A DNA stretch of 64,000 nt from Euleptes europaea (GCF_029931775.1 NC_079312.1:133471872-133535871); one strand, 5' to 3'; counted from the first letter of the stretch, positions 1 through 11,154 are shown. Notes: generated by a model from the sequence alone, not told the origin. Numbers and translations are program-made.

Positions 1-177
1 GTTCGCCGACCCCGACTCTCTGTCGCTGCCCGGCTTGCGTGGGCAAGGAGGTCCATGTCGGCATCCCAGGGAAATCGGCAAGCCCGGGCGGGCGCTGCTC
101 CAGGGTCGCTTCTTCCCGGCCAACATCAACATCAATAACAGTCTGGTGGAGGTCCTCTCCCGCGAGGAGTGGTTTTG
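1..177 (+). CDS. Possible 3'-terminal coding exon, gene not identified
   Basis: Reading from base 2, 58 codons stay open to a TGA at 175-177. Third positions are strongly G/C, and composition switches to A/T-rich directly after the stop, as at the end of a coding exon. The protein ends in NININNSLVEVLSREEWF. I do not recognise it; it does not match what I remember of C1QTNF1 or CANT1, the genes upstream of ENGASE in mammals. No splice acceptor is visible because the exon would begin outside the window. It could be chance openness in a GC-rich patch. Confidence 0.35.
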
Positions 178-1234
178 AGGATTGTGCAGACATATTAACA
201 CTAACTATTTACTAGACATAAAAAATAAAAAAGGAAGGCTAAGGAAATCTGGGATTCTGACCTACTGTCAGACTTCAGTACCTTGTTGCACTTCAGTAAT
301 AGTAAACTTTACTCCAGACGTTGCAGCGAGTTAAAAGTTTTATTAAGAAAGCAAACGGGTTCAGTAGGTCCATACAAACGTAAGGTCAGAATACAGATGG
401 GGGAAATACAGGTCATCTTTATAGGGGACACACAATAGAATTGATTACACTTAATGGCAGAACACCAATGGATGAGGTGCAGCAGATCTGTCATCTCTAT
501 GCCTTTGAAGCCAAGGATGAATTTGCATTTCTGTAGCAATGCAAAACAACAGGGTCCTTTCAAGCTTCTAGAGATGCCAGGTTTCTGGCAGAATTGACAC
601 CTTGAGAACAGATAGCTGATTTACAATAGGAAGGCTTGCTTTGAAGTGGAAGTATTAGTGCCTCTGGCCTTCACACCTTCCTCCCAAACTGGAGAGACCT
701 TCCCACGAGACCGGGGGGGGGGGGAAGAACACGGATCTTGCTTATCCGTGGCCCAACTGGGTGCCCTCGCTGACAGGATGGTATGTTGCTCTAAGAATTG
801 CTCTGAGCTTCCATTGACTAGATGGTCCATTTTTGAAGAAAACAATTTCTATTGCTATTTGTGAGGAAGTCAAAAGTTCATTTATACTCTCTTCTTGCAA
901 CTGGTATTTCCATGTGTATTCTGAGTACATCTCATGTGTAAATGTGAAGCAAAGGCAAGATTTTGGTTTCTCCTGACCACTCCTATTCCATTGTCCTACA
1001 GACTATCTTTGCATGTTGCTTTAAGCAGCAGTTTCCTTCTCAATAACTACTTAGTGTAAGTTATCCCCCCAATTTTCTAGACATTCATCCAAGAGACTTC
1101 TATAAACACCTTGGCCAATTTAACCACAAATTTCTTAACTTCTCTTCTTTCCTCACTTCCAGATACATTCCAGAGAATCTTTCAGCAACTGCCTCTATCA
1201 AATTCTTAACCACATCTTAGCACATCACTTTTAT
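178..1234. other. Intergenic, no gene seen
   Basis: A/T-rich sequence with only short, unsupported reading frames. A G-run lies near 713-724. I recognise no repeat family with confidence here. Confidence 0.6.
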
Positions 1235-1322
1235 CAGTGCAATCCTAAACAGAATTACATCCTTCTAAGCCCAGTGACTTCAGTGAGTTTAAAAGGACGT
1301 AACTTTGCTTAGGAGCGCACTG
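1235..1322. repeat. Short inverted-repeat (MITE-like) element
   Basis: The ends are imperfect inverted copies: cagtgcaatcctaa at the left and the matching ttaggagcgcactg at the right, around a core that also folds back. This looks like a small non-autonomous DNA element. Related text containing 'ggattgc' and 'caatggggctt' recurs near 51.5 and 52.2-53.0 kb. No target duplication was found. Confidence 0.5.
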
Positions 1323-1769
1323 TCGGACACACGTGTCTTTTTACAGCTGGTAATCTTGCTTTTTTCTATCTATACCCTCTGTGCTTTTAATTCCTTCGGC
1401 AGATTCTGACTTGGGTCTGAGATAGGGTTCTCAGACCCTAAATGCAGATGTTCTTAAGTTACAACATTATCTGCAAAATTACCTGCATTACAACTTATTT
1501 ACACGAGTGCACGAGTGGCCATTTGAAATTCTTGTGTGCATTGGCTGCTGACAATGAGACAAACGCCTGAAAAATCACAAGACCTGAACATTTAGCATCC
1601 CCACTTTTTGCACCATCTTTATCATGATTATATACATGTGAACAAAAAAGGGGGATCCTGTGTGTAACGGCAGCTGCATGTGACACTGTGGGCAGTGAGG
1701 CAATGTGCAAAGTGATATCAAGCATACTCACAATGACAGCTATGTAAGAAAGAGCAGGAGTTGCCACAG

Positions 1770-1884
1770 CTCACTTCTTCACGAAAGCTCATACCCTGCC
1801 AGAACTTTTGTTAGTCTTTAAGGTGCTACTGGACTCCTACTCTTTTCTACTGCTAGTGACAGACTAACATGGCTACCCATTGTG
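1770..1884 (+). repeat. Unclassified interspersed repeat, copy 1
   Basis: It carries the diagnostic text 'gttagtctttaaggtgcta' followed by 'agactaacatggctaccc'. The same family recurs at about 35998-36112 and, as a fold-back, at 60861-61052. I cannot name the family. Confidence 0.55.
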
Positions 1885-1954
1885 AGCTATGTAAGAAGCA
1901 GCTGTGCCAAGAGGGCAGGGTGAGACAGCTGCTTCAGTTTGGCGAGCAGATAGA

Positions 1955-2445
1955 TCCGATATATGGAGGCACAATCTCCTGGGAAGAGTTCTCACACAAG
2001 CTTCAGGCCTCATTGTTCCATACTTCTGTAATCTCGTGGTTGGATTGCTGCAATGCACTCTGTGGTGGGCTGACCCGGAAGACAACAAAGAAATTGTAGG
2101 CGATTCAGAATGCGGCAGTCTAATTATGGTCAGGAGCTAGCCAACAAAAACATACCTTGCCTATTTTAAAACAGCTACATTGACTGCCAGCCTGTTTCCA
2201 AGTTCAATTCAAGGTACCAATTATGATCTTTAAAGCGCTTCATGGACTGTGACCCACATATCTATAGGACTGTCTCGCCTCCATATGTTCCTGTGCTCTG
2301 GCTACAGTCTTCACATTGCCCCCTGCTAGTTCCTGCCTGGAATCAACTGGAGCCTGATACTTTTCTAGTGTCACTTTGCACTCTGTAGAACAGGCTCCCT
2401 GAGGAGGCTGCCAAAGCTAGAATTTTATAGGAGTTGCTGCAAGGC
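1955..2445 (+). mobile_element. Decayed LINE fragment (L2/CR1-type, ORF2 C-terminal part)
   Basis: The translation holds a pattern typical of the C-terminal part of L2/CR1-type reverse transcriptase ORFs: 'WLDCCNALCGGL', then text corresponding to 'QNAA', and a closing 'NRLPEEAAKA'. Several stops interrupt the frame. Related fragments lie at about 37420-37760 and 45590-45862. The subfamily is uncertain. Confidence 0.5.
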
Positions 2446-2534
2446 CATTCTGTTAATGGAGTATAGACCACAGGTGTCTTTTATGGGGGAAGGAAACTTG
2501 GGGGTTTCTTTTATTACATATGTTTTAAATTATA

Positions 2535-2780
2535 AATATTTTAATAAAATTGTTTTATTTACTTTATATCCTGCCTTCTTCCACAATGGGAACCCAAACA
2601 ACTTCCATCGTTCTCCTCTCCTCTGTTTAATCCTCACAAGAACCCTGTGTGGTACATTGGGCTGAGAGTGTGTGACTGGCCCAAGGTCACCCAGCAAGCT
2701 TCCATGGCATGAGTGGAGATTTGAACCTGAGTTACCCAGATCCTAGTCCAGTACTTTAACTACTACACCACACTGGAAAA
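2535..2780 (-). mobile_element. tRNA-derived SINE (family D), minus strand
   Basis: Read on the minus strand, the element starts near 2778 with 'ccagtgtggtgtagtagtt', has a B-box-like 'ggttcaaatc', and runs into a 'gaccttgggc'-type body ending in an A/T-rich tail. The copy at 22628-22850 is similar. It is a retroposed tRNA-like sequence and not a functional tRNA gene. Confidence 0.6.
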
Positions 2781-3966
2781 TAAATGAACAGGAACATTAA
2801 CTGGGATGGATGCTATTTAGAATTCCCACTCATGGGAATAACTTGGACTGCCCTGCCAATGGTCATGTGAATCATCCCTTAGCGCTGATCCTAGCAGGTC
2901 ACCCTATCTCTTTTCATACGCATTACTCCCCTGGGGCATTCAACTGACCATCTTGTTTGCAGGCTGGGAGTAGAATGGCCAATGCTGATGTCCCAAAATA
3001 AATTGAGCAAAGTCTTCAGGTAGGTGGGATTGATGAATGAAATTCTTTATAACCTAGACCCGTGTTGGCGAACCTATGGCACGCGTGCCACTTCCGGCAC
3101 GCATAGCCCTCTCTGCCGGCACGCGCGGGTGAGCTCCAAAAGGCCTCCTGGGTCGTCTGTGCCCCTCCCTCTCTCAGCTGAGCTCCCCCCCACACCGTGC
3201 GTGCGTCGGCGCGTCAGCTTCCTGCCTCCCACGCACGCGGCTGGCTTCTTCCTCTTCCCCCTCCCTTGCCCCGCAACAGCTGATAGGCGGCGGGGAGGCC
3301 AGCAGCAACGAGGAGGGGCCTCCTCCTCTAGGCTCCAGCAGCAGCTCACCGCCTTCCTCCTCCTTGTCCCCCTCAGGCGGCTCCCAGCAGTCCAGCTCCA
3401 GGCTGCCGCCGCCATCGTCCTGCTCCTCAGGCGCCTCTCCCCCTACCGTTTTCGCCCGCCTCCTCCTTCTCCTCAGGGCGCTCAACAGCTGCGCGTCCGC
3501 CAGAGAAAGGCCTGCCATCTCCCGCTGTCCTCCCCCTCTCCCCCGTTCGTGCTCATCCTGCGGTAAGCTTGTGGGGTAGCCGGAGCCACCCTCAAGGCTT
3601 CCAGCTTGGGCGTGGCTGCGTGGCCTCTGCCTTCTCCCTCCCCGCCCCCTAAGGTCACCCGCAGGCTGGTGGGGTTGCAAGTGTTGGCGCGCTCGCCCTC
3701 GCCGCCCCCTCCTCCCCTGCCCCCGACAGCAGGTGCCCAATGCCGCCGCGCTGGGGCCCAACGTCTCCGCCGTCCCGCGCCGTCGCCTCCCCGCCTCCCC
3801 AGAGCTGCCGGTAAGGGGGGGGAAGAACTTCGAGTGTGCATCCTGGAGCAAGTCCTGGGTGGGGCTTGAGGCCTGACCCAGGACATTTCCTTCCATCCTT
3901 CCTCCCTTTCATCCTTTCTTCCCCAGTTCCTTCCTTCTCTTTCCTTTTCCAGTTCCTTCCTACCTT

Positions 3967-4067
3967 CCTCTTCCTTCCTTCCTTCCTTCCTTCCTTCCTT
4001 CCTTCCTTCCTTCCTTCCTTCCTTCCTTCCTTCCTTCCTTCCTTCCTTCCTTCCTTCCTTCCTTCCC
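3967..4067. repeat. (TTCC)n microsatellite
   Basis: About 25 near-perfect TTCC units inside the hAT element, with degenerate flanks extending from about 3890 to 4100. Confidence 0.95.
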
Positions 4068-4131
4068 CAGTTCCTTCATTCTGTTTCCTCTCCCAGTTCC
4101 TTCCTTTCTCCATCCCTCCCCCTTCCCCTAC

Positions 4132-4176
4132 TAGGGCTGCCAACCTCCAGGTGGTGGCTGGAGACCTGGCAACCCT
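4132..4176. repeat. Internally deleted 'AGGGTTGCC' MITE remnant
   Basis: The left end (tagggctgccaacctccagg) and the right end (ggcaaccctt) of the 209-bp MITE family described at 9698 are joined with almost all of the middle missing. It lies inside the hAT element. Confidence 0.55.
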
Positions 4177-4347
4177 TGCAATAATGTCCAGTGGCTGAGC
4201 AGAGGACGAGTCCTGGAGAGATGCATGCCAAATGCAAACTTTTATTCAGGTTAAATTACTGTATTGGCACTTGGTGATAAATAAGTGGGTTTTGGGTTGC
4301 AGTTTGGGCACTCGGTCTCTAAAAGGTTCGCCATCACTGACCTAGAC

Positions 4348-5790
4348 TGTTTTGTTGTTTCAGCCACTTACTGGCGAGCACCTTTTTGACACCATTAAAT
4401 AGGCAGCCAATGTTTGTTTTTCACATGAGGATAATTTCTTCTCCACATCTATGACAGAAAAGCTATGAGTTCCCACTTTCCTGTTAAATCAGCTGCCTCT
4501 ATTAATGGGAAGCTACTTTGTCTGAATCTCCATCTAATTGCCTTATAACATTACTTCCCAACGTGCGTTTCTCATTGGCTTGGTAATATGATATCCCCGT
4601 AGGCTCTTTTACAAAGGCTTACCCCTTTTTAATTAATACCCACTCCATCTTCCTACTGGCTTGGACTGGCTTGTTGTCAAACCCTTTGGAGTCATAAATG
4701 TGCAGGGTGTACCTGCCAAAAAGGAGAGAAAAAGTTACAACAGTCCCAGTGAAGCATCTTATAGCATAAGATAAATGAAGCAAGCAGTTATGGGAATCTT
4801 TATTTTTTTATATTTCTTTCTTTATATTTCTTTCTTGACTTTCTTTCTCCCACTCAAGTATAAAATATGCATGGGTCAAAACAGTCAAATGGAAAGGATC
4901 CTACCTGAGCCTGGCAAAGACATTTTGGCACCTGAGATTGAAAAATCCACATAATGCCTCTCCGCAGTTAAAAAAAAAAAAAAGCATCTGCCTGTTAACC
5001 AAAGTTTTCTGCCTGAGGCGTCCAATCCATTCAGCCTAATGCCTAATGGCAGGGCTAGTCTCCGGGCTCATTGCCTTTTGCTCCTTCTGCCAGCTGCAGT
5101 AGCTAGCTGCATGCTTCAGCACTAGCAATGGAGGCATTTGGTCCTAGAAGAACCATGGAGGAAAGATGGTGCTCTCCCTCTCTCCTTCTGCCGGCCATAG
5201 GGTGGATGGATGGCTGCCCATGGAGTGTGCTGTGCAGAGGAAGGGGGCATTTTCATGACCAGAATGGTTACTAGAGCTGGCTGAAAATGTCTTCTACTTT
5301 GAGATGCACTTATAGTTACCTCAAATTCAAACAATTTCAGCATTCATTTACAGTTGGCTGACAGGCCCAAACACAATTCTGCCAATGGACCTTCTCAGTA
5401 TGAGATGCACAATTGCTAGTAGAAATCACTTAAGTGCAGCAGAATTTCCAGTAATAACTAAAAATTTAGGTCTGATTTCAGGTCTTCTTCAGCTCCTGAC
5501 TCAGTTTTTTTTTTTTTGAGGGGGTGGGGAGGTTATCCTGATAAGCCATTTTTCATTGACACATTTTCGGCTATCTTAAGTGGGCCTGTTTCTTGCAATA
5601 CACATCATGAGCATGTTCTCTTTTGTATTGCTTTTCAAATTAACAGGGAATAAACTAGAGCTTCCCAAGCCTGTTTCTCTCTCTGTGTGTGTATGTATAC
5701 AGAGGGTCTGTTATCTTATAAATCCCAGCAAGAATAGATGCAAAGCTAACCTTCCATCTACTAATAATCCTCCTATTTATGCATTTGAAT
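4348..5790. other. Intergenic, no gene seen
   Basis: Mixed-composition DNA with a short poly-A run at about 4969-4983 and a poly-T run at about 5506-5517. No reading frame has credible coding character and no repeat was recognised with confidence. Confidence 0.5.
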
Positions 5791-6001
5791 ATTTATACCC
5801 TTTTTTTTTGCCTTCAGGTCACATCTGATTTATGGGGACCCCTGGTGGGGTTTTCAAGGCAAGAGATGTTCAGAAGTGGTTTGCTATTGCCTGCCTCCAT
5901 GTCTCCCATCCAAATACTAACCAGGGCCGACCCTGCTTAACTTCAAAGATCTGATAAGATCAGGCTAACCTGGGCTATCCAGGTCAGGACATTTATACCC
6001 T
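5791..6001 (-). mobile_element. 5S-rRNA-derived SINE with target-site duplication, minus strand
   Basis: Minus-strand text near 5985-5890 matches internal 5S rRNA promoter sequence (from 'gatctgataagatca' through 'ggttagtatttggatggga' in sense). It is followed by the 'ccaggggtccccat' body and a tail that appears as a poly-T run at 5802 on the plus strand. The 11-bp atttataccct flanks it at 5791-5801 and 5991-6001, which is direct evidence of retroposition. The SINE itself spans 5802-5990. Confidence 0.85.
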
Positions 6002-6794
6002 ACCTTTCAGTTAAAATCTTCAAGACAGCTAACCAAGTGTTAATTAAGAATCAAAACTCTAGGGAAAAACCCCCTACATGCTCTGTTCATGGAATATGGA
6101 ATGACTATTCTCATTCCCAGAAGGTACTGGGTTTCTGTTTTTTTTTAGGTTACCTTCCACTCTTGGCAACAGAGAGACACCCTTTTCCCACACAGGTGCT
6201 AATTTTTCTTCTTGCCAATATGATCTTGGAAGGAATTTTTGGACCAACTTCAGATTGTTGTTGGCTTTCCATTTATCTCAGTTCAAATGTTGTGGCATTT
6301 GCCAGCAGTTATTAGCACTGCCCTAGGGCTTTTAGCTGGATGTCTTTTTTTGACACTGTGCCCTCCAGACAGTTTTTCTAATGGTACAAATTGATAATTT
6401 GGACTAACAAGGCCTTCGTCTTTCTCCAAAGGCTCTGCCGTCCAGGTTCTATTGCCATTTTTAGCTAGTGCTTTGACCACTAAATAGATCACATAATAAC
6501 TCTTTTTAGTTTAATTGTTTTTGTCTACTGGTTTTCCAAATACTAACTGGTAACAAATGTGGTAGGATGGCTAGAACTGCTACCATAACTTATTTGCAAT
6601 ACTATGCTCAACCAGTTAAGCCAGAAATATTATAATTTACATAGCACTTCTAATTTACAAAGCACTTTGCCATATGTATTCCATATGTATTGCTTTTTGT
6701 TTGCATAATGGCTCTGAGAAGTAAGTCATCATTCTTTATATTTTAATGATCTGAAACCTAGGCTGACACTAAAGGACTTGGCTCAAGATATTAT
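6002..6794. other. Intergenic, no gene seen
   Basis: A/T-rich DNA. About 6630-6740 resembles old MIR-like sequence ('tttacatagcacttct') but is too decayed to place. No coding exon seen. Confidence 0.5.
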
Positions 6795-7078
6795 CAGTGG
6801 TTCCCAACCTTTTTTTGACCAGGGACCACTAGGACTTTTTTGTTTGGTGCAGGGACCCCAAGGTTCAAAATAAAAATTCTGAGAATTTGAAAATAAACTT
6901 TAATCATAACTGTTAGTTAAACATTAAACTTAGAATAATATTTGAATATATATTTTTATAATAGAGAACTTTTAATTGAAAACATTAATTTATTATGGGT
7001 TTATAACTTTGTTTCGCGGACCTTAATTTAGTTCTCCAGACCCCTGGGGGTCCACAGACCCCTGGTTGGGAACCAGTG
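6795..7078. mobile_element. hAT-type MITE, ends CAGTGGTTCCCAACC / GGTTGGGAACCAGTG
   Basis: The terminal 15-mers are inverted copies with one mismatch. The interior is A/T-rich and non-coding, with 'gggaccactagg' and 'ggggtccacagacccctg' typical of 'TTCCCAACC' hAT MITEs. The flanking octamers (gatattat and ttctagat) do not match, so the target duplication has decayed or the ends are off by a few bases. Confidence 0.7.
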
Positions 7079-7107
7079 TTCTAGATCCAACCCTCAAACC
7101 AATGTAC

Positions 7108-7275
7108 TCATTTTTTTTTCTTGCTTCAAGTCACAGCTGACTTCTGGCAACCCCTGGTGGGGTTTTCAAGGCAAGAGAAGTTCAGAGATGGTTTGCCATT
7201 GCCTGCCTCCAAGTCACGACCTGGTATTCCTTGGAGGTCTCCCATCCAAATACTTGCCAGGGTTGACCCTGATCT
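7108..7275 (-). mobile_element. 5S-rRNA-derived SINE, minus strand
   Basis: The architecture matches the copy at 5802-5990: a poly-T start on the plus strand, 'ggcaacccctggtggggttt', 'ggtttgccattgcctgcctcc', then the 5S-like 'gtctcccatccaaatac'. The right end trails into unrelated sequence. Confidence 0.7.
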
Positions 7276-7837
7276 CTAGTGGCTGATTCTAGTGGCTGGA
7301 GATCCATTGTAATAGCAGGAGATCTCACCTGGGCAGCCCCTCAAAGTCAATTTCGTAAGAACTAACCTGTCCCAGAGGTATGCGTAACTTAAGGCAGTAT
7401 AAAACTGAAAGACTGCTGTAATTAGGGAAGCAGAAAAATATACAGCAGAAGTTTTATTTATATGAACTGCAGACTAACCAGACACTAATTTGCTTTAACT
7501 CCCCTCCTGTTTGCATATCCAGTGCAGGTAAGGAAAGGTTAATATAGTATCCAAAAGGACTCCCTCTTCCTTTCCTTCTCCCCTCCCCTCCACCCACACA
7601 CTGGATTTAAGAGACATTGCCTCTGGGTGTGATCCAGATGCAGTGCTAACAGTGAAGACTCTTTCCCTTGCTGTCTGCAACAAGAAGTGTCAGCAAAAAA
7701 GAGGTAATGGGACAGGGGGAAAGGCTAGGATGGGACCTCCATAACGCTAATAGAGATGTGCATTGAAATAGTCTGGGTCTTCAGCTCAGTGCAGGGAGTG
7801 TAATTTGTTAAAAGTTTACATTTGCATGACTTCTGTA
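7276..7837. other. Intergenic, no gene seen
   Basis: The first 60 bases resemble a broken end of the 'ctagtggctggagatc' MITE family. The rest has no recognisable feature. Confidence 0.45.
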
Positions 7838-9200
7838 AAGGTAGGTCCTGCCTCACCAACCTTTTAGAGTTTTTTTGAAAGTGCCAATAAGCATGTGGAC
7901 TGGAATAAGCCTATGTACATTGTGTATTTGGATTTCCAAAAGGCTTTTGACAAAGTCCCCCACTAAAGACTGCTAAGCAAACTTCATAGTCGTGGGATAA
8001 GAGGACAAGTCCTCTTATGAATTGAGAGCTGGCTGAAAAATAGGAAGCAGAGAGTGGGAAGAAATGGGCAGTTCTCACAATGGAGAGATGTGAGCAGTGG
8101 GGTCCTTCAGGGATCTGTGTTGGGACCGGTGCTTTTCAGCCTGTTCATCAATGACCTGGAGTTGGGGGTGAAAAGCGAGGTGGCCAAGTTTGAAGATGAC
8201 ACCAAATTATTTAGGGTGGTTAAAACAAAACCGGACTGTGAAGAGATCCAAAAGTATCTCTTTGAATTGGAGGAATGGGCATTAAACTGGCAAATGAGAT
8301 TCAATGTGAGCAAGTGTAAAGTGATGCATATTGGGGCAAAAAATCCCAACTTCATATATACATTGATGGGATCTGTGCTGGCAGCGACAGACCAAGAAAG
8401 GGATCTTGGGGTGGTAGTGGGTAGCTTGATGAAGATGTCAACCCAGTGTGCGGCTGCTGTGAAAAAGGCAAATTCCATGCTGGCCATAATTAGAGAAGGA
8501 ATAGAGGCTAAAACTGCTGCTATCATACTGCCCTTGTACATGGTGAGATCACACTTGGAATACTGTGTACAGTTCTGGTCACCACACCTAAAAAAAGGAT
8601 ATTACAGAGCTTGAGAAGTTGCAGAAAAAAGCAACCAAAATGACCAGGGGACTAGAACAACTGCCCTATGAGGAGTGGTTAAAACACAGGGGTGTTTAGC
8701 TTGGAAAAAAGGCGGTTAAGGGGAGACATGATAGAGATCTACACAATTATGCATGGTGTGGAGAGAGTGGACAGTGAGAAGCTTTTCTCCCTCTCTCATA
8801 ATACTAGAACATGGAGCCATCTGCTGAAGCTGGAGGGTGAGAGATTCAAAACAGATAAAAGCAAGTATTTCTTCACACAACACATAGTTAAATTGTGGAA
8901 CTTCCTGTCCCAGGATGTGGTGATGGCTGCCAACTTTGAAGGCTTTAAGAGGGGAGTGGACATGTTCACGGAGGAGAAGGCTGTTCATGGATACTAGTCA
9001 TGATGCATACCTATTCTCTCCAGGATCAGAGGAGCATGCCTATTATATTAGGTGCTTTGGAACACAGGCAGGATAATGCTTGCTGCTGCAGTTGTCTTGT
9101 TTGTGGGCTTCCTAGAGGCACCACTGTGTGAACAGACTGCTGGACTTGATGGACCTTGGTCTGATCCAGCATGGCCTTTCTTATGTTCTTATGTACATTC
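7838..9200 (+). mobile_element. CR1-like LINE, 5'-truncated copy
   Basis: The translation shows the C-terminal half of a CR1-clade reverse transcriptase. It has 'GVLQGSVLGPVLFSLFINDL' (the family usually has GVPQGS), the catalytic block read as 'KFEDDTKLF' (the family usually has FADD, so the Ala has become Glu), then 'NVSKCKVMHIG', 'ERDLGVVV', 'LPLYMVRSHLEYCVQFW', and the tail 'SLEKRRLRGDMIEIYTIM'. The frame is broken between 8614 and 8692. The 3' UTR ends 'tggcctttcttatgttctt', the family's usual terminus. The copy is dead. Confidence 0.85.
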
Positions 9201-9689
9201 TTAAGGATGAGAAGTGATCCAGTCAGTGGGGTCTCCTCTCAGATCAGTTAACACCCCATTGGTTTAAAATGTTGCCATAAGCAGGCTGTTTTGGAAAAAA
9301 TTAACTAAAGTGAGAAATACTGACCTACCCTAGATTCATCAGAAGAGTGAAGGGAAATCAGTGGTTTGTCACTGAGCAACAGTGTTCAGATCTGAACAAC
9401 TGTGTAATGACTGTCTTTAAAAGAGAAAATAACTATGGAATGACAATTCACAGCCTGAAAAAACTGTGCTAAATGAAATTACAGTGGAATGGTAGAGTCT
9501 AGTATGGAATAACAATTGAATGATGGTATGCAGGGCAGACAGACATGATAAACTAGCAGAGAAATTAACAATGTCAACAGAACAGAATGTTAATATTTAC
9601 AATGGAGAGTCAGGTAACAGTGGAATGACAGTCCTATGCAGGAGGCATCTAGACCACTGTTCTTCATTGTCTTTTCAACATGTATATTT
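9201..9689. other. Intergenic, no gene seen
   Basis: A/T-rich and without recognisable genes or repeats. Confidence 0.5.
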
Positions 9690-9914
9690 ATGAATATTAG
9701 GGTTGCCAACCTCCAGGTACTAGCTGGAGATCTCCTGCTATTACAACTGATCTCCAGCCGATAGAGATCAGTTCCCATGGAGAAAATGGCCGCTTTGGCA
9801 ATTTGACTCTATGGCAATGAAGTCCCTTCCCTCCCCAAACCCCGCTCTCTTCAGGCTCCACCCCAAAAACCTCCTGCCGGTTGCGAAGAGGGACCTGGCA
9901 ACCCTAATGAATAT
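9690..9914 (+). mobile_element. 209-bp hAT-like MITE (TAGGGTTGCC family), copy 1
   Basis: The element is 9698-9906, from tagggttgcc to ggcaaccct(a), flanked by the 8-bp atgaatat at 9690-9697 and 9907-9914. The interior has 'gagatcagttcc', 'gagaaaatggccgctttgg' and 'ccccaaaaacctcc'. Other copies lie at 43997, 47200, 55449 and 62168. It has no coding capacity, so it must rely on a transposase made elsewhere. Confidence 0.85.
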
Positions 9915-10050
9915 GAAGGAGTTTCTTGCACTTCCTCCATGCTTAGTATATTAGAAAAGAGCCTCATAAATCCTTTCTAAATGCTGTCTGCACATCTTGG
10001 GGACTCAGTGGAAAAATACAACCAACTTACCATGTGGTAGCAGTTTTTAA

Positions 10051-10090
10051 CCATTCATTCATTCATTCATTCATTCATTCATTCATTCAA
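10051..10090. repeat. (ATTC)n microsatellite
   Basis: Ten near-perfect tetranucleotide units. The following 150 bp ('tttatatcccaccctc ... ggctcagggtggctaacag') resembles a LINE 3' end in reverse orientation, but I cannot name it. Confidence 0.9.
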
Positions 10091-10667
10091 TTTATATCCC
10101 ACCCTCAATCCCTGGCCTGGGCTCAGGGTGGCTAACAGCACCAGCACTTAATACAATAAAATCACAATATCCATAAATCAATAAAATATAAAACAATTTA
10201 AAAAAATTCCAAAACAAGTGGTGTTCAGCATTGGAGTATAGAGCCATTGTGGGCCTGGAAAAACCAAGAGGTGCTATTTTTTCTTGCACATATTCTCTTT
10301 ATCAAGTAGTAAGGCTTCTCCACATTTTCCATGTTGTTGCTACTCAGTGACTGGTGACATTACATGGGGAGGATATGGAGAATCATGGCTACAGTTGTCT
10401 TTTTAGGAATGGGAATTCCTTTTTAGGAATTCTCTGGTTTTTTTCTATCATTTTCAGATGTCACATTTCCAGCTTTTTTTTTCTTTTAATGACTTAGGTA
10501 CTTGCAGATTTAATTAGGTAGGGTTTTTTTCCTTTTCCATTTGGTGTTTATCTCAAAAGTTATATTTATGTCGTGTAGATTGGGGCTTGGGAGCTTGGGT
10601 GCAGTGTATATAAGCCATTAACTTTTTGAGGGGGGGGGGTTGTACAAGTAATTTTGAGATGTGGAAT

Positions 10668-10850
10668 AGTATAGTATAGCCTGATCTCATCTGATTTTGG
10701 AAGCTAAGCATGGTCAGTACTTGGATGGGAGAGCACCAAGGAAGACTTTGCAGAGGAAGGCAATGGCAAGCCACCTCTGCTTAATCACAAGCCTCAAAAC
10801 CCCTATGGGGTCATCGTTAAGTTGCTGTAACTTGACAGCACTTTACACAC
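10668..10850 (+). mobile_element. 5S-rRNA-derived SINE, plus strand
   Basis: The text 'cctgatctcatctgatttt', 'ggaagctaagcatgg' and 'tacttggatgggagagca' follows the 5S rRNA internal promoter. It runs on into the SINE body ('aaggcaatggcaagccacc', 'taacttgacagcactt') and a CA-rich tail. The 5S-like part is diverged and followed by unrelated sequence, so it is not a 5S gene. Confidence 0.75.
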
Positions 10851-11154
10851 ACATGTAATTTTAGCAGTTGCTTTCAAACTATTTTTTCATTCACCCTACA
10901 AAAAGATAGCAAAACATTCATATGTATTTTGAAACCAATTTCAACACTGTGACATCAGAATCAACCATCTACCTCCATAAAGAACCAAGAAACACTTACA
11001 AAATGCTTCAATAATGCATGGAGAAATGGGTAGAATTATTATTAACCACAAATTAGTATACAGTTGTCTGAGTCTAGCACACTTAAGAAGTGGGCAATCT
11101 TCTCCACACTTGCAATAATGTAAGCTCATGGTCTGTTTTCTTGACACTGAGAGA

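Larger units (their letters stand above)
3052..4347. mobile_element. Non-autonomous hAT-type DNA transposon with GC-rich cargo
   Basis: The 8-bp sequence acctagac lies at 3052-3059 and again at 4340-4347. The element between (3060-4339) begins ccgtgttggcgaacc and ends ggttcgccatcactg, inverted copies with few mismatches. An 8-bp duplication with these ends is the hAT hallmark. The outer parts are ordinary sequence, but about 3120-3850 is strongly GC-rich and unlike the A/T-rich surroundings. That part holds long frames on both strands, including a minus-strand acidic, proline- and arginine-rich frame starting 'MAGLSLADAQLLSALRR'. It may be captured host 5'-end sequence or merely low-complexity GC DNA. 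No transposase frame is visible. Confidence 0.8.

Noticed and set aside
3174-3896. 240-codon minus-strand frame in the hAT element as a complete host gene
   Set aside because: It is low-complexity, GC-driven and lies wholly within a transposon. Kept only as possible captured cargo.
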